From Paludibacteraceae bacterium (GTDB lineage: Bacteria > Bacteroidota > Bacteroidia > Bacteroidales > Paludibacteraceae), in NCBI GenBank assembly GCA_024401645.1, contig JAKSKR010000020.1, positions 1 through 51,936 of the forward strand: a stretch of DNA of 51,936 nucleotides, written 5' to 3'. Position 1 is the stretch's first letter. Every line of letters starts with the position of its first letter. Shown one piece after another: positions 13,999 to 26,544 of the stretch. The position numbers were made by a program, and so were the translations under genes. The notes beneath the pieces are model-generated. The model ran no database searches and was not told the DNA's origin. It saw only the letters and a list, made by a program, of their open reading frames with translations.

Positions 13999-16900
13999 TT
14001 AGTCTACCTTTTCCAATTCCTTTTCTTCATCTTCGAAGTCGCCTGCAACTTCCTTTGAAACTACGACCATGCGGTCGAAGTCGCGAAGACCAGTACCAGC
14101 AGGGATGAGGTGACCGCAGATAACGTTCTCCTTCATACCCTCCAAGTGGTCAACCTTACCGCGGATAGCAGCATCGTTGAGCACCTTGGTTGTTTCCTGG
14201 AAGGAAGCAGCTGACATGAAGCTGCTTGTTTGCAATGCAGCACGGGTAATACCCTGAAGAATCTGGTTAGATGTAGCAGCAACAGCGTCGCGTACTTCTA
14301 CCAACTTCTTGTCCTGACGCTTCAATTGAGAGTTTTCGTCGCGGAGCTTGCGGGCAGTTACCATCTGACCTGGACGAAGGTTTTCAGAATCACCAGCATC
14401 GGTAACGATCTTCATACCGTAGATGCGGTCGTTCTCTTCCATGAGTTCGAGCTTGTCAACGATTTCACGTTCCAAGAAACGAGTATCACCAGAGTCGATG
14501 ATTTCTACTTTACGCATCATCTGACGTACGATAACCTCGAAGTGCTTGTCGTTAATCTTAACACCCTGCAAACGGTACACATCCTGAACTTCGTTCACAA
14601 TGTATTCCTGAACTGCAGTAGGACCCATGATGGCCAAGATGTCGGAAGGAGTGATAGCACCATCGGAAAGTGGAGTACCAGCACGAACGTAGTCGTTCTC
14701 CTGTACCAATACCTGCTTTGACAATGGAACCATGTACTTCTTCTCTTCACCAGTTCTTGAAGTAACCTTAATTTCACGGTTACCACGAACTACCTTCTTA
14801 CCGAAGGTAACCTCACCGTCAATTTCAGAAACCACTGCTGGGTTAGATGGGTTGCGGGCCTCGAACAACTCTGTTACTCGAGGCAAACCACCGGTAATAT
14901 CGCCGGCACCACCTGACATAGCGCGAGGAATCTTAACGATGAACTGACCTGGCTTAATTTCGTCGCCTTCTTCTACCGACATGATAGCAGCAAGCGGCAA
15001 GTTATAAGTCTTCAAAACATTGCCTGCAGCATCAACGATTTCTGCTGATGGAGCAATTGTCTTGTCCTTTGATTCGATGATGATCTTCTGAGAAATACCA
15101 GTTGTTTCGTCAGCTTCGCTCTTGTAAGTAACGTTTTCAATCATGCTATTGAAACGAACCTTACCGGCAACTTCCGATACGATAACAGCGTTGAAGGCAT
15201 CCCATTCACAGATGACGTCACCCTTCTTAACTTCAGCTCCATTCTTAAAGTAGAGAGTAGAACCGTAAGGAAGGAGAGCATCGGTAAGTACGATGTTGGT
15301 ATTCTTGTCCAAGATCTTAACTTCACCCAAACGACCTACGACAATCTCAACTGGCTTGCCTTCTTCGTTTTCGCTCTTAACGGTACGGAGTTCTTCAATT
15401 TGAAGCACACCGTCGTAACGAGCAGTGAGTGTATTGTTTGTAGCCACGTTACCAGCAACACCACCGACGTGGAATGTACGAAGTGTCAACTGTGTACCTG
15501 GTTCACCGATTGACTGTGCAGCGATGACACCAACAGCTTCACCCTTCTGTACCAACTTACGGGTTGAAAGGTTACGGCCGTAACACTTTGCACAAACACC
15601 GTGCTTTGACTCACAAGTGAGCACTGAACGAATTTCAACGCTTTCAATTGGAGAAGCTTCGATGATATCGGCCTGCTTTTCGCGGATTTCTTCACCTGCC
15701 TTAACGATAACCTCACCAGTAGATGGGTTAACAACATCGTGTACTGCTACACGACCAAGGATACGTTCGCTCAAAGATGCAACAACTTCGTCGTTGTTCT
15801 TCAACTCTGTGCAAACCAAACCACGGAGAGTGCCACAGTCTTCTTCGTTGATGATGACGTCGTGAGAAACGTCTACCAATCGACGAGTCAAGTAACCTGC
15901 ATCGGCTGTCTTCAACGCGGTATCGGCCAAACCCTTACGAGCACCGTGTGTAGAGATAAAGTACTCCAACACAGAAAGGCCTTCCTTAAAGTTAGACAAG
16001 ATTGGGTTTTCAATAATCTGACCACCGGTAGCACCACTCTTCTGAGGTTTAGCCATCAAACCACGCATACCGCAAAGCTGACGAATCTGCTCCTTAGAAC
16101 CACGGGCACCAGAGTCAAGCATCATGTATACTGAATTGAAACCGTCATCGTCGCTAGAAATGGTCTTCATAACCAAGTTAGTCAACTCTGCATTGACGTG
16201 TGTCCAAGTATCGATGATCTGGTTGTAACGTTCGTTGTCGGTAATGAAACCCATGTTATAGTTGTTGAGGATTTCCTCAACTTCCTCATAACCGCCATTA
16301 ACCAACTTTTCCTTGCCTTCTGGGATGATGATGTTACCCAAGTTGAATGACAAGCAACCACGGAACGCCATATAGTAACCTAAGTTCTTAATGTCGTCGA
16401 GGAACTTACAAGTTACGTCGACACCACAAGCCTTAATTACCTTGGTGATGAGGTCACGAAGGGTCTTCTTGTTGATGACGTAGTCTACATAACCAACTTC
16501 GCTAGGAACGCGTTCGTTAATCATTAGACGGCCATAAGTGGTTTCCTTCAAGACCTTAATTGCATTGCCTTCTTCATCGCGGTCGTCAACAACAACCTTA
16601 ATGAGTGAGTGCAATTCAATTCTGTGTTCGTTGAATGCAATTGTTGCTTCTTCTGGGCCGTAGAAGGTCAAACCTTCACCCTTTGCACCCTTACGCACCT
16701 TTGAGATGTAGTACAAACCCAATACCATATCCTGTGAAGGAACGGTGATAGGAGCACCATTTGAAGGGTTAAGAATGTTATGAGCCTCGAGCATCAACAA
16801 CTGTGCTTCAAGAACTGCCTCGTTACCCAATGGGAGGTGAACTGCCATCTGGTCACCGTCGAAGTCGGCGTTGAACGCTGTACATGCCAACGGATGCAAC

Positions 16901-18279
16901 TGGATAGCCTTACCCTCAATCATGCGAGGCTGGAATGCCTGGATACCCAAACGGTGCAATGTAGGTGCACGGTTAAGCAATACTGGGTGTCCCTTCATCA
17001 CGTTTTCAAGGATGTCCCAAACAACTGGGTCCTTGCGGTCAACGATCTTCTTCGCAGACTTAACAGTCTTAACGATACCACGTTCGATGAGCTTACGGAT
17101 GATGAATGGCTTATAAAGTTCAGCTGCCATGTATTTAGGAAGACCACATTCACCCATGTTGAGTTCTGGGCCTACGACAATAACGGAACGAGCTGAATAG
17201 TCGACACGCTTACCGAGCAAGTTTTGACGGAAACGACCCTGCTTACCCTTCAAGCTGTCGCTCAAAGACTTCAATGGACGGTTAGCATCGCTCTTAACTG
17301 CACTTGACTTACGTGAGTTGTCGAACAATGAGTCAACAGCTTCCTGAAGCATACGCTTTTCGTTACGAAGGATGACTTCTGGAGCCTTGATTTCGATCAA
17401 TCTCTTCAAACGGTTGTTACGGATGATAACACGACGGTAAAGGTCGTTCAAGTCTGAAGTTGCGAAACGGCCACCGTCTAGTGGAACCAACGGACGAAGA
17501 TCTGGCGGAATAACCGGAACGATCTTTACAATCATCCATTCAGGCTTGCTGCGGCCATTTGAAGCACGGAATGCCTCGAATACCTGCAAACGCTTCAAAG
17601 CCTCGTTCTTACGCTGCTGTGAAGAGTCGGTGTTAGCCTGGTTACGCAATTTATATGATTCAGCGTCAAGGTCGAGCTTCTTAAGCATGTCATAAACAGC
17701 TTCAGCACCCATCTTGGCGATGAACTTGTCAGGATCAGTGTCGTCGAGCTTGTAGTTGTCAGGTACTTCGTCCAACTTCTGAAGATATTCTTCTTCAGTA
17801 AGAAGGTCCTTTTCCTTTACACCAAACTCAGCCAACTTACCAGGTTGGATAACGACGTAGCGTTCGTAGTAGATAACTTCGTCGAGGTGCTTGGTTGACA
17901 TGCCAAGCAAGTATCCAATCTTATTAGGCAAAGAGCGGAAATACCAGATATGAGCTACAGGTACAACCAACTGAATGTGGCCCATGCGTTCGCGACGGAC
18001 CTTCTTCTCGGTCACCTCAACACCACAACGGTCGCAGACAATACCCTTGTAACGGATACGCTTGTACTTACCGCAATGGCACTCATAATCTTTCACCGGA
18101 CCAAAGATACGTTCGCAGAACAAACCGTCACGTTCAGGCTTGTAAGTACGATAGTTGATGGTCTCTGGCTTCAAGACCTCACCGTGAGACTCCTCGAGAA
18201 TTTCTTCAGGAGAGGCCAAACCGATAGAGATCTTGCTGAAAGAACTCTTTATCTTGTTATTATCTTTTCTAAAAGCCAT
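13999..18279 (-). CDS. rpoC: DNA-directed RNA polymerase subunit beta'
   Basis: Largest catalytic subunit of RNA polymerase; 1426 residues, the usual Bacteroidetes size. The N-terminal zinc site [20 protein letters not shown] is near residue 70. The catalytic triad motif NADFDGD (about residue 470) binds the active-site magnesium. The second zinc cluster [13 protein letters not shown] is further on, followed by the [13 protein letters not shown] trigger-loop region. It ends in an acidic tail. It lies 64 bases downstream of rpoB with no terminator between them, so both come from the same message. Confidence 0.98.
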   Translation of the reverse strand: MAFRKDNNKIKSSFSKISIGLASPEEILEESHGEVLKPETINYRTYKPERDGLFCERIFGPVKDYECHCGKYKRIRYKGIVCDRCGVEVTEKKVRRERMGHIQLVVPVAHIWYFRSLPNKIGYLLGMSTKHLDEVIYYERYVVIQPGKLAEFGVKEKDLLTEEEYLQKLDEVPDNYKLDDTDPDKFIAKMGAEAVYDMLKKLDLDAESYKLRNQANTDSSQQRKNEALKRLQVFEAFRASNGRSKPEWMIVKIVPVIPPDLRPLVPLDGGRFATSDLNDLYRRVIIRNNRLKRLIEIKAPEVILRNEKRMLQEAVDSLFDNSRKSSAVKSDANRPLKSLSDSLKGKQGRFRQNLLGKRVDYSARSVIVVGPELNMGECGLPKYMAAELYKPFIIRKLIERGIVKTVKSAKKIVDRKDPVVWDILENVMKGHPVLLNRAPTLHRLGIQAFQPRMIEGKAIQLHPLACTAFNADFDGDQMAVHLPLGNEAVLEAQLLMLEAHNILNPSNGAPITVPSQDMVLGLYYISKVRKGAKGEGLTFYGPEEATIAFNEHRIELHSLIKVVVDDRDEEGNAIKVLKETTYGRLMINERVPSEVGYVDYVINKKTLRDLITKVIKACGVDVTCKFLDDIKNLGYYMAFRGCLSFNLGNIIIPEGKEKLVNGGYEEVEEILNNYNMGFITDNERYNQIIDTWTHVNAELTNLVMKTISSDDDGFNSVYMMLDSGARGSKEQIRQLCGMRGLMAKPQKSGATGGQIIENPILSNFKEGLSVLEYFISTHGARKGLADTALKTADAGYLTRRLVDVSHDVIINEEDCGTLRGLVCTELKNNDEVVASLSERILGRVAVHDVVNPSTGEVIVKAGEEIREKQADIIEASPIESVEIRSVLTCESKHGVCAKCYGRNLSTRKLVQKGEAVGVIAAQSIGEPGTQLTLRTFHVGGVAGNVATNNTLTARYDGVLQIEELRTVKSENEEGKPVEIVVGRLGEVKILDKNTNIVLTDALLPYGSTLYFKNGAEVKKGDVICEWDAFNAVIVSEVAGKVRFNSMIENVTYKSEADETTGISQKIIIESKDKTIAPSAEIVDAAGNVLKTYNLPLAAIMSVEEGDEIKPGQFIVKIPRAMSGGAGDITGGLPRVTELFEARNPSNPAVVSEIDGEVTFGKKVVRGNREIKVTSRTGEEKKYMVPLSKQVLVQENDYVRAGTPLSDGAITPSDILAIMGPTAVQEYIVNEVQDVYRLQGVKINDKHFEVIVRQMMRKVEIIDSGDTRFLEREIVDKLELMEENDRIYGMKIVTDAGDSENLRPGQMVTARKLRDENSQLKRQDKKLVEVRDAVAATSNQILQGITRAALQTSSFMSAASFQETTKVLNDAAIRGKVDHLEGMKENVICGHLIPAGTGLRDFDRMVVVSKEVAGDFEDEEKELEKVD

Positions 18280-18343
18280 ATTATGTTTTTATAAAAAGAG
18301 TTATAAAAAATTATAACGTTAAAAATTCAGTTAGGAGATGGTC

Positions 18344-21300
18344 TTAATCAAGCTTAACGCTCAAGCAGAGACCCTTCAACTCGTGAAGCAATACGTTAAG
18401 TGATTCAGGAATACCAGCAGGTGGCATTGGTTCACCCTTAACAATAGCTTCGTATGCGCGTGCACGGCCCATAACGTCATCTGACTTAACAGTCAAGATT
18501 TCCTGAAGCACGTGTGAAGCACCGAATGCCTCGAGCGCCCATACTTCCATTTCTCCGAAACGCTGACCACCGAACTGTGCCTTACCACCAAGAGGTTGCT
18601 GAGTGATAAGAGAGTAAGGACCGATTGAACGTGCGTGCATCTTATCGTCGACCATGTGGCCGAGCTTCAACATATAGATGACACCTACGGTTGCAGGCTG
18701 GTCGAAACGTTCGCCGGTACCACCATCGTAAAGGTAAGTACGGCCATTTCTAGGAAGTCCTGCCTTGTCGGTCAATTCGTTGATCTCTTCTAGTGAAGCA
18801 CCGTCGAAGATTGGAGTTGCGAAGTTAACGCCTAACTTCAAGCCTGCCCAACCGAGTACAGTTTCGAAAATCTGACCCAAGTTCATTCGAGAAGGCACAC
18901 CCAACGGGTTCAAACAGATGTCGACTGGAGTACCATCTGCCAAGAATGGCATGTCTTCCTGACGAACGATCTTTGACACGATACCCTTGTTACCGTGACG
19001 ACCAGACATCTTGTCACCTACACGAATCTTACGCTTCTTGGCAACGTATACCTTAACCAACTTCAAGATACCAGCTGGAAGTTCGTCACCAATTGTAAGG
19101 TTGAACTTTTGGCGCTTGTTCTTAGCGTCTAACTCTTTATACTTGCGTAGATAGTTCATTATCAACGCATGAATCATGCCGTCCTTGTGGTCGTCACCGG
19201 TCCAATCGGTCAACTGTACGGTAGCGTAGTCAATACCACGCAACTTGGTAGCAGTGAACTTGTCGCCCTTTGCAACGATAGGCTGATCCATAAAGTCGCG
19301 AACAGAGTTTGCAGTCTTGCCTTCAGTAATCTTCAAGAGCTTTTCAATAAGCTGATCCTTCAAAGCATCAGCCTGCTGCTGGAACTCTTCATCGTACTGG
19401 TCAGACTTGAACTTGTCCTGCTGACGAGACTTACGTGTCTTAACGGCACGTTCGAAAGTCTTGGTGTCAATAACAACACCGTGGATAGAAGGAGAAGCCT
19501 TCAAAGAAGCGTCCTTCACATCACCTGCCTTATCACCGAAGATGGCGCGAAGCAACTTTTCTTCTGGAGAAGGATCAGATTCACCCTTTGGAGTAATCTT
19601 ACCGATGAGGATGTCGCCTGGTTCTACAGGAGCACCAATGCGGATGACACCGTGTTCATCGAGGTTACGGGTAGCATCGTCACCAACGTTAGGGATGTCG
19701 GCAGTAAGTTCCTCAACACCACGCTTGGTTTCACGAACCTCGAGCTGATACTCGTCAACGTGAACTGAAGTGAACATATCGTACTTAACAACCTTTTCGT
19801 TGATTACGATAGCGTCCTCATAGTTGTAACCCTTCCAAGGCATGAACGCAACAAGCAAGTTCTTACCAATTGCAAGTTCACCGTTCTTGGTAGAGTAACC
19901 TTCAGTCAACACCTGGCCAGCTTCAACACGGTCGCCAACCTTAACAGTTGGACGCAAGTCGATAGTTGTGCTCTGGTTAGTCTTACGGAACTTAGGGATA
20001 ATATAATCTTTAACAGCAGACTCGAAGCTTACATACTCTTCGTCTTCTGTTCTGTCGTATTTAATAGAAATCTTGTGGGCATCTACGTAAACAACTTCAC
20101 CAGCACCCTGAGACATGATCTGGGTACGAGAGTCGTGTACGAGCTGACGTTCAACGCCAGTACCTACGATAGGCTCCTCGGTACGGAGCAATGGCACTGC
20201 CTGACGCATCATGTTACAACCCATCAACGCACGGTTCGCGTCATCGTGTTCCAAGAACGGAATCAAAGATGCAGCCAAAGAAGCAATCTGATTTGGTGCA
20301 GTATCCATCAATTCCAATTCAGAAGGAGCAACGTTAGGGAAGTCGGCTTCCTTACGAGACTTAACGGTTTCGCAAAGGAAGTTACCCTCATCGTCTACAG
20401 GAACGTTGTCCTGACCGATGGTCTTACCTTCTTCTTCTTCAGCAGTTAGGTAAACGATACCCTCGTCAGACATATCGGCCTTGCCATTGACCACCTTACG
20501 GTAAGGAGTTTCAATGAAACCGAGGTCGTTAATCTTTGCACACATACAAAGAGAAGAAATCAAACCGATGTTTGGACCTTCTGGAGTTTCAATAGGGCAA
20601 AGACGACCATAGTGAGTATAGTGTACGTCACGAACCTCGAAGCCGGCACGCTCACGAGACAAACCACCAGGACCAAGGGCAGACAAACGACGTTTGTGAG
20701 TAACCTCGGCCAACGGATTGGTCTGGTCCATGAACTGTGACAATGCGTTTGTTCCGAAGAACGAGTTGATGACCGATGAAATGGTCTTAGCGTTGATAAG
20801 GTCAACAGGAGCGAACTCTTCGCTGTCGCGAACGTTCATGCGTTCACGAATGGTACGAGCCATACGTGCCAAACCTACACCAAACTGGTTGTAGAGCTGT
20901 TCACCTACAGTACGAACACGACGGTTGCTCAAGTGGTCAATATCATCGACAGCAGCCTTTGAATTGATAAGTTCAACCAAATACTTGATAATTTCAATGA
21001 TGTCGTCCTTTGTCAAGACGCGAGTTTCCATTGGAATTTCAAGGTGCAACTTCTTATTGATACGGTAACGACCAACTTCACCCAAGTCATAACGCTTGTC
21101 AGAGAAGAACAAACTAGAAATCATTTCGCGAGCCTGGGTATCATCGGCAGCCTCGGCATTACGCAACTGGCGGTAGATGTACTTTGCAGCTTCAGTTTCA
21201 GAGTTTGTAGTATCCTTCTGAAGGGTGTTGTACATGATTGAGAAGTCTGCAGAGTTGCTATCCTCTCTGTGAAGAAGGATAGAAGTGCAACCTGAATCGA

Positions 21301-22159
21301 CGATCTTCTCAAGATCTTCCATTTCGAGAACGGTTTCACGTTCTACAAGGACATCGTTACGTTCAATAGATACAACTTCACCAGTATCTTCATCTACGAA
21401 GTCTTCGTTCCAAGAACGGAGGACACGAGCTGCGAGCTGGCGACCCACAATCTTCTTCAGATTGGTCTTGCTGATCTTAACCTCTTCGGCCAAATTGAAA
21501 ATACCGAGAATGTCCTTATCAGACTCGAAACCGATAGCACGAAGCAATGTGGTAACCGGAAGTTTCTTCTTACGGTCGATGTAAGCATACATCACATTGT
21601 TGATGTCGGTAGCGAATTCAATCCAAGAACCGCGGAAAGGAATGATACGAGCAGAATAGAGAGTCGTACCATTAGCATGCTGGCTCTGGCCGAAGAATAC
21701 ACCTGGTGAGCGGTGCAGCTGTGAAACTACAACACGTTCAGCACCATTGATGACGAAAGTACCCTTTTCGGTCATGTAAGGAATCTGGCCCAAATAAACG
21801 TCCTGAATCTTTACGGTTGGTTCGCCTTCGTCGTTATCGGCTGCACTGGTAAGCTTAAGCTTAGCCTTCAAAGGAACACAGTAAGTCAAACCACGCTCGA
21901 TGCACTCGTCAATAGTGTATCGAGAAGGGTCGATGTAGTAGTCCAAGAAGTCCAGTGTATAGTTGTTTCTCGTGTCTGAAATAGGGAAGTTTTCGCTAAA
22001 CACCTTGTACATACCCTCGCTCTTTCTGTTCTCTGGAGGGGTGTCAAGTTGGAAAAAGTCTCTAAAAGACTTCAACTGCACATCCAAGAAATCAGGGTAT
22101 GCGAGCTGATTCTTAACCTTAGCGAAACTTATTCTCTTCTTATTAACGGATTGTGACAT
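18344..22159 (-). CDS. rpoB: DNA-directed RNA polymerase subunit beta
   Basis: Second-largest subunit of RNA polymerase; forms the active-site cleft with beta'. 1271 residues from [14 protein letters not shown]; the frame is open 13 codons further upstream but that part is not family-like. The rifampicin-region sequence [17 protein letters not shown] is wild-type-like, with Asp and Ser/His positions typical of drug-sensitive enzymes ([14 protein letters not shown] follows). The GRHGNKG loop and the C-terminal [20 protein letters not shown] block are present. It follows rplL across a terminator-like hairpin that may set the RNA polymerase to ribosomal protein ratio. Confidence 0.98.
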   Translation of the reverse strand: MSQSVNKKRISFAKVKNQLAYPDFLDVQLKSFRDFFQLDTPPENRKSEGMYKVFSENFPISDTRNNYTLDFLDYYIDPSRYTIDECIERGLTYCVPLKAKLKLTSAADNDEGEPTVKIQDVYLGQIPYMTEKGTFVINGAERVVVSQLHRSPGVFFGQSQHANGTTLYSARIIPFRGSWIEFATDINNVMYAYIDRKKKLPVTTLLRAIGFESDKDILGIFNLAEEVKISKTNLKKIVGRQLAARVLRSWNEDFVDEDTGEVVSIERNDVLVERETVLEMEDLEKIVDSGCTSILLHREDSNSADFSIMYNTLQKDTTNSETEAAKYIYRQLRNAEAADDTQAREMISSLFFSDKRYDLGEVGRYRINKKLHLEIPMETRVLTKDDIIEIIKYLVELINSKAAVDDIDHLSNRRVRTVGEQLYNQFGVGLARMARTIRERMNVRDSEEFAPVDLINAKTISSVINSFFGTNALSQFMDQTNPLAEVTHKRRLSALGPGGLSRERAGFEVRDVHYTHYGRLCPIETPEGPNIGLISSLCMCAKINDLGFIETPYRKVVNGKADMSDEGIVYLTAEEEEGKTIGQDNVPVDDEGNFLCETVKSRKEADFPNVAPSELELMDTAPNQIASLAASLIPFLEHDDANRALMGCNMMRQAVPLLRTEEPIVGTGVERQLVHDSRTQIMSQGAGEVVYVDAHKISIKYDRTEDEEYVSFESAVKDYIIPKFRKTNQSTTIDLRPTVKVGDRVEAGQVLTEGYSTKNGELAIGKNLLVAFMPWKGYNYEDAIVINEKVVKYDMFTSVHVDEYQLEVRETKRGVEELTADIPNVGDDATRNLDEHGVIRIGAPVEPGDILIGKITPKGESDPSPEEKLLRAIFGDKAGDVKDASLKASPSIHGVVIDTKTFERAVKTRKSRQQDKFKSDQYDEEFQQQADALKDQLIEKLLKITEGKTANSVRDFMDQPIVAKGDKFTATKLRGIDYATVQLTDWTGDDHKDGMIHALIMNYLRKYKELDAKNKRQKFNLTIGDELPAGILKLVKVYVAKKRKIRVGDKMSGRHGNKGIVSKIVRQEDMPFLADGTPVDICLNPLGVPSRMNLGQIFETVLGWAGLKLGVNFATPIFDGASLEEINELTDKAGLPRNGRTYLYDGGTGERFDQPATVGVIYMLKLGHMVDDKMHARSIGPYSLITQQPLGGKAQFGGQRFGEMEVWALEAFGASHVLQEILTVKSDDVMGRARAYEAIVKGEPMPPAGIPESLNVLLHELKGLCLSVKLD

Positions 22160-22198
22160 TGTTACGCGTTTTATTGAACTTAAAAATAATATAGACAC

Positions 22199-22236
22199 AA
22201 AAAGGTTTAGAACCTATATAAATCAGGTTCTAAACC
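22199..22236 (-). terminator. Terminator-like attenuator between rplL and rpoB
   Basis: Minus strand: GGTTTAGAACCT, a nine-base loop, AGGTTCTAAACC (perfect 12 bp), then TTTTTG. A second small palindrome CCTGTTT/AAACAGG sits just before it (22242-22256). rpoB has no separate promoter that I can see, so this is best read as a partial terminator. A comparable attenuator is known in the E. coli rplL-rpoB gap. Confidence 0.75.
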
Positions 22237-22264
22237 AAAACCCTGTTTAAAACAGGAGTTATAT

Positions 22265-22639
22265 TTACTTAAGTTCAACTTTAGCGCCAGCTTCTTCAAG
22301 TTGCTTCTTAATATCTTCAGCTTCAGCCTTAGCAACACCTTCCTTGATAGCCTTTGGAGCACCATCAACGAGGTCCTTAGCTTCCTTCAAGCCGAGACCA
22401 GTGATTTCCTTAACAAGCTTAACGATAGCGAGCTTGCTAGCACCAGCGTCTGCAAGAACTACGTCAAAGTTAGTCTTTTCTTCTGCAGCAGCAGCACCGC
22501 CAGCAGCAGGAGCAGCAACAGCAACAGCTGCAGCAGCTGGTTCGATACCATATTCGTTCTTCAAAATTTCAGCCAACTCGTTAACGTCCTTAACTGTCAA
22601 GTTAACCAATTCTTCTGCGATAGCTTTCAAATCTGCCAT
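22265..22639 (-). CDS. rplL: 50S ribosomal protein bL12 (L7/L12)
   Basis: Stalk protein that recruits translation GTPases. 124 residues: an N-terminal dimerization helix region, an Ala-rich hinge at about 34-53, and the C-terminal domain with [18 protein letters not shown], the factor-binding helices. It follows rplJ by 37 bases; the two encode the stalk complex. Confidence 0.98.
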   Translation of the reverse strand: MADLKAIAEELVNLTVKDVNELAEILKNEYGIEPAAAAVAVAAPAAGGAAAAEEKTNFDVVLADAGASKLAIVKLVKEITGLGLKEAKDLVDGAPKAIKEGVAKAEAEDIKKQLEEAGAKVELK

Positions 22640-22676
22640 TTTAGTATTCTTTTAAAATTTTTATTAATCAATTAAA

Positions 22677-23201
22677 TTATCTGTCTGCAAGAGTTTTCAA
22701 CACGCCAGTGATGGTGTTGCCGCCACTCTGCAAAGCGGAAATAACGTTCTTAGCAGGCGACTGCAAGAGAGCGATAACGTCTGCGATGAGTTCGTTTTTG
22801 CTCTTGATTGCAACCAATGCATCTAGCTGATCAGCGCCAACGTAAACACTCTGTTCAACGTAAGCAGCCTTCAAAGTTGGCTTACCAGACTTAGATTTCT
22901 TTGAGAAATCCTTGATAAGCTTAGCAGGTGCATTACCTACTGAAGACAACATGATAGCCGAGTTACCCTTGAGAGAATCGAACAATTGAGAGTAGTCTTC
23001 GCTAGAATTCTTCTCCAAAGCTTTCTTAAGGAGAGTGTTCTTAACTACCATCAACTTGATACCTCCATCAAAGCAAGAACGGCGGAGAGCTGCAGTATCT
23101 TCAGCATTCAAGCCAGCAGCGTCAGTGATGTAAAAGTGATCGTATTGACCGAGCGTATCAGCGATCTGATCAATAATCACGCTTTTTTCTTCTTTTCTCA
23201 T
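22677..23201 (-). CDS. rplJ: 50S ribosomal protein uL10
   Basis: Base of the ribosomal stalk; binds 23S rRNA and carries bL12 dimers through its C-terminal helix. 174 residues; N-terminal MRKEEKSVIIDQIADTL, central GNSAIMLS region, and a C-terminal helix ending VLKTLADR. Ten bases separate it from rplA upstream. No long leader of the E. coli L10 type fits in this gap, so autoregulation would have to act elsewhere. Confidence 0.97.
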   Translation of the reverse strand: MRKEEKSVIIDQIADTLGQYDHFYITDAAGLNAEDTAALRRSCFDGGIKLMVVKNTLLKKALEKNSSEDYSQLFDSLKGNSAIMLSSVGNAPAKLIKDFSKKSKSGKPTLKAAYVEQSVYVGADQLDALVAIKSKNELIADVIALLQSPAKNVISALQSGGNTITGVLKTLADR

Positions 23202-23211
23202 AAATTCTTAC

Positions 23212-23898
23212 TTAAATATTAGGGTCAACTTTGATACCAGCACTCATTGTACTAGAAAGGAATACGCTCTTTACATAAGTACCCTTTGCAGATGCAGGCT
23301 TAAGCTTGATCAAAGTGTTGATAAACTCAGCTGCGTTTTCAGCAATCTGTTCAGGAGTGAAAGAAACCTTTCCGATAGAGGTGTGAACGATACCAGCCTT
23401 GTCAACCTTGAAGTCGATCTTACCCTGCTTAACTTCCTTCACTGCCTTAGCAACGTCGTTAGTTACAGTACCGCTCTTTGGGTTTGGCATAAGGCCACGA
23501 GGACCGAGCACACGACCGAGAGCACCAATCTTACCCATGATTGCAGGCATAGTGATGATGACGTCAACGTCAGTCCATCCACCCTTAATCTTTTCGATAT
23601 ATTCATCGAGGCCGACATAATCAGCACCAGCCTCTTTAGCTGCTGATTCAGCATCTGAAGTACAAAGTACGAGTACACGTACCTGCTTTCCAGTTCCGTG
23701 AGGAAGAGAAACCACACCACGAACCATCTGATTAGCCTTCTTAGGGTCAACACCAAGACGTACGTCGATGTCAACAGAAGCATCAAACTTTGTAGTAGTA
23801 ATTTCCTTTACCAAGGCAGAAGCCTCTTTCAAGGTATAAGATTTCCCTGCTTCAATCTTATTAGCAACCAACTTTTGGTTTTTAGTAAGCTTAGTCAT
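23212..23898 (-). CDS. rplA: 50S ribosomal protein uL1
   Basis: L1-stalk protein that helps move deacylated tRNA out of the E site; also a translational repressor of its operon in many bacteria. 228 residues, with the conserved [20 protein letters not shown] block and [15 protein letters not shown]. Next to rplK with a 17-base gap, the usual L11-L1 pair. Confidence 0.98.
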   Translation of the reverse strand: MTKLTKNQKLVANKIEAGKSYTLKEASALVKEITTTKFDASVDIDVRLGVDPKKANQMVRGVVSLPHGTGKQVRVLVLCTSDAESAAKEAGADYVGLDEYIEKIKGGWTDVDVIITMPAIMGKIGALGRVLGPRGLMPNPKSGTVTNDVAKAVKEVKQGKIDFKVDKAGIVHTSIGKVSFTPEQIAENAAEFINTLIKLKPASAKGTYVKSVFLSSTMSAGIKVDPNI

Positions 23899-23915
23899 TT
23901 TTACAATTGAAGTTT

Positions 23916-24359
23916 TTAAATATTAGCGGGAAATTCTCCCTTTACAGTAATACCCATGCTTCGAGCCGTACCAGCTACCATCTTCATTGCAGATTCAAGT
24001 GTGAAACAGTTCAAGTCAGGCATCTTTTCCTGAGCGATCTGTTTAACCTGATCCCATGAAACTTCAGCAACCTTGTTACGGTTAGGCTGACCTGAACCCT
24101 TCTTGATCTTTGCATATTCAAGCAATTGAAGAGCAACAGGAGGTGTTTTTACAACAAAATCAAAGGACTTATCAGCATAAACTGTGATAATAACAGGAAG
24201 GATCTTTCCACCCTTGTCCTGGGTTGCAGCATTGAACTTCTTGCAGAAATCCATGATGTTTACACCCTTAGAACCCAATGCAGGACCTACTGGTGGTGAT
24301 GGATTAGCTGCTCCAGCCTTAATCTGTAACTTGATAAGTCCAGCAACTTCTTTAGCCAT
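23916..24359 (-). CDS. rplK: 50S ribosomal protein uL11
   Basis: Binds the GTPase-associated region of 23S rRNA together with uL10-bL12. 147 residues; conserved [19 protein letters not shown] near residue 22 and the C-terminal rRNA-binding stretch with GTARSMGI. It follows nusG by 59 bases, which hold nothing distinctive. Confidence 0.98.
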   Translation of the reverse strand: MAKEVAGLIKLQIKAGAANPSPPVGPALGSKGVNIMDFCKKFNAATQDKGGKILPVIITVYADKSFDFVVKTPPVALQLLEYAKIKKGSGQPNRNKVAEVSWDQVKQIAQEKMPDLNCFTLESAMKMVAGTARSMGITVKGEFPANI

Positions 24360-24418
24360 TTTTGATTGAGAATAATTAGTAATTAATTAAGAAAAAGGAA
24401 ACTGTAGTTGTTACGCTA

Positions 24419-24988
24419 CTAAGCGTCCTTCTCTACTTGCGTGAAATCCAATTCCAATGGGGTTTGGCGACCAAAGATGGTAACCATAACCTTTAGTTTC
24501 TTACGTTCACGGTTTACCTCTTCAACAACACCCTGGAATCCGCTGAATGCACCTTCGATTACCTTGATCTTTTGATCGATCTCGAAATCTGCAGTGATTA
24601 CTTCATCGTCTTCAGGCATGGCCTCAGACTGACCCAACAATCTCATTGCCTCAGCCTCACGAATTGGAGCTGGCTTTGAGTTCTGCGGGTTCTTACCATC
24701 GGTAAGGAATCCGAGTACATTTGGTGCTGAAACAAGTCGGTATGCCACATCACCCGTAAGTAATGCTTCTACCAAAACATAGCCTGGCAAGAAATTGCGC
24801 TCTTTAACGACCTTCTTACCATTGCGCTGCTGATAAACCTTTTCTGTAGGGACCATTACTTGTGAAACGGCTTTCCCAAAGTGGCCTTTCTTGATTTCAG
24901 CATCAAGATATTCTTTTACCTTATTCTCCTTACCACTGATGGCACGAAGAACATACCACTTTAATCCTAGATCTTGAGAGTTAGCCAT
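24419..24988 (-). CDS. nusG: Transcription termination/antitermination factor NusG
   Basis: Elongation factor that binds RNA polymerase through its NGN domain and couples it to Rho or the ribosome through the KOW domain. 189 residues: NGN starts LKWYVLRAISGKENKV, and the KOW segment VIEGAFSGFQGVVEEV lies near residue 130. Eight bases separate it from secE. Confidence 0.97.
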   Translation of the reverse strand: MANSQDLGLKWYVLRAISGKENKVKEYLDAEIKKGHFGKAVSQVMVPTEKVYQQRNGKKVVKERNFLPGYVLVEALLTGDVAYRLVSAPNVLGFLTDGKNPQNSKPAPIREAEAMRLLGQSEAMPEDDEVITADFEIDQKIKVIEGAFSGFQGVVEEVNRERKKLKVMVTIFGRQTPLELDFTQVEKDA

Positions 24989-24996
24989 TACACTAA

Positions 24997-25182
24997 TTAA
25001 TAAAATAGATTAAGTAACACGTTTTTAACAAGTTGGTCCATCGCAAATACCAAAAGCGCTATAATAAGGGAAGCAACTAAAACTAATACAGCGCTCTCGC
25101 TAATTTCGCGAAAACTTGGCCAGGTAACATTATGAACGAGTTCGTCATAACTTTCCTTTAGGACATTTACAAGATTTGCCAT
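24997..25182 (-). CDS. secE: Preprotein translocase subunit SecE
   Basis: Small essential subunit of the SecYEG channel. 61 residues with an amphipathic N-terminal helix containing ELVHNVTWPSFREI, the conserved cytoplasmic region, then one membrane span. The short, one-span form is standard outside gammaproteobacteria. Lies between tRNA-Trp and nusG. Confidence 0.95.
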   Translation of the reverse strand: MANLVNVLKESYDELVHNVTWPSFREISESAVLVLVASLIIALLVFAMDQLVKNVLLNLFY

Positions 25183-25196
25183 GATTTTAAAATTAG

Positions 25197-25269
25197 CACG
25201 GGATGAGAGACTCGAACTCCCGACACCTGGTTTTGGAGACCAGTGCTCTACCGACTGAGCTAATCCCGT
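25197..25269 (-). tRNA. tRNA-Trp (CCA)
   Basis: 73-nt cloverleaf on the minus strand. Acceptor ACGGGAT/ATCCCGT, D-stem GCTC/GAGC, anticodon stem CTGGT/ACCAG with loop CTCCAAA giving anticodon CCA, T-stem GGGAG/CTCTC with one G-U pair. Discriminator G. The 3' CCA is not encoded. It lies between tuf and secE, the classic place for tRNA-Trp. Confidence 0.97.
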
Positions 25270-25272
25270 AGG

Positions 25273-25302
25273 AATAGCCCCTTCCTTTCGGAGGGGGCTA
25301 TT
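25273..25302 (-). promoter_or_regulatory. Strong hairpin between tuf and tRNA-Trp
   Basis: AATAGCCCCTTCC pairs with GGAGGGGGCTATT around a four-base loop (12 Watson-Crick pairs and one non-standard). No T-tract follows on either strand. Four bases before the 5' end of tRNA-Trp, it is likely a processing or mRNA-stabilising hairpin separating the tuf message from the tRNA, and not a terminator. Confidence 0.6.
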
Positions 25303-25321
25303 AACTTATCTTGAATAAATA

Positions 25322-26509
25322 TTAGTCAAGAATTTCAGTGATCTGGCCAGAACCTACAGTCTTACCACCTTCACGGATAGCGAAACGAAGACCAAGGTCA
25401 AGTGCAACTGGAGTCAAAAGAGTAACCTCGATTGAAACGTTATCACCAGGCATTACCATTTCAGTTCCTTCTGGCAACTTGATTTCGCCAGTTACGTCCA
25501 TTGTACGGAGGTAGAACTGAGGACGATACTTATCGTGGAATGGAGTGTGACGGCCACCTTCTTCCTTCTTCAAAACGTATACAGAAGCCTTGAAGTGGTT
25601 GTGAGGGGTGATCTGTCCAGGGTGACAGATAACCATACCGCGCTTGATATCCTTCTTATCTACACCACGAAGCAACAAACCTACGTTGTCACCAGCTTCA
25701 CCTTCTGGAAGAAGCTTGCGGAACATTTCAACACCAGTGATAACTGACTTCATGTCAGCACCCAAACCGATGATCTGAACTTCGTCACCAACCTTAACCT
25801 TACCAGTTTCGATACGGCCAGTAGCAACAGTACCACGACCAGTGATTGAGAAGATGTCTTCAACTGGCATCAAGAATGGCTTATCAACGTCACGTGGAGG
25901 CAACTGGATCCAGTTGTCAACAGCGTCCATCAAATCCATAACTGACTTAACCCATTCAGCTTCGCCGTTCAATGCACCAAGGGCAGAACCACGGATGATA
26001 GGAGTTTCAGCTTCGAATTCGTACTTAGCAAGAAGTTCCTGCATGTCCATTTCAACGAGCTCAAGCATTTCAGCGTCTTCAACCTGGTCACACTTGTTCA
26101 AGAATACAACCAAGCGAGGAACGTTTACCTGACGAGCCAAAAGAACGTGTTCGCGAGTCTGTGGCATTGGACCATCAGTAGCAGCTACTACGATGATACC
26201 ACCGTCCATCTGAGCAGCACCAGTTACCATGTTCTTAACGTAGTCAGCGTGACCTGGACAGTCAACGTGAGCGTAGTGACGGTTAGCAGTTTCGTACTCG
26301 ATGTGAGCAGTATTGATAGTGATACCACGTTCCTTTTCTTCTGGAGCGTTGTCGATCTGATCGAATGACTTAATTTCTTCAGAACCGAAACCAGCCTCGT
26401 GAAGGCACTTAGAAATAGCGGCAGTCAATGTAGTCTTACCGTGGTCAACGTGACCGATAGTACCAATATTTACATGTGGCTTGGTCCTTTTAAACTCTTC
26501 TTTAGCCAT
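25322..26509 (-). CDS. tuf: Elongation factor Tu
   Basis: GTPase delivering aminoacyl-tRNA to the ribosome. 395 residues from [15 protein letters not shown]1 is [10 protein letters not shown]3 DCPGHADY, G4 NKCD. The frame stays open upstream across the tRNA-Thr gene, but this start is the family one. It is flanked by tRNA genes on both sides and probably shares their transcript. Confidence 0.99.
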   Translation of the reverse strand: MAKEEFKRTKPHVNIGTIGHVDHGKTTLTAAISKCLHEAGFGSEEIKSFDQIDNAPEEKERGITINTAHIEYETANRHYAHVDCPGHADYVKNMVTGAAQMDGGIIVVAATDGPMPQTREHVLLARQVNVPRLVVFLNKCDQVEDAEMLELVEMDMQELLAKYEFEAETPIIRGSALGALNGEAEWVKSVMDLMDAVDNWIQLPPRDVDKPFLMPVEDIFSITGRGTVATGRIETGKVKVGDEVQIIGLGADMKSVITGVEMFRKLLPEGEAGDNVGLLLRGVDKKDIKRGMVICHPGQITPHNHFKASVYVLKKEEGGRHTPFHDKYRPQFYLRTMDVTGEIKLPEGTEMVMPGDNVSIEVTLLTPVALDLGLRFAIREGGKTVGSGQITEILD

Positions 26510-26544
26510 AAATCTATGTTTTAAATAAATTAATAAAATAAAAG

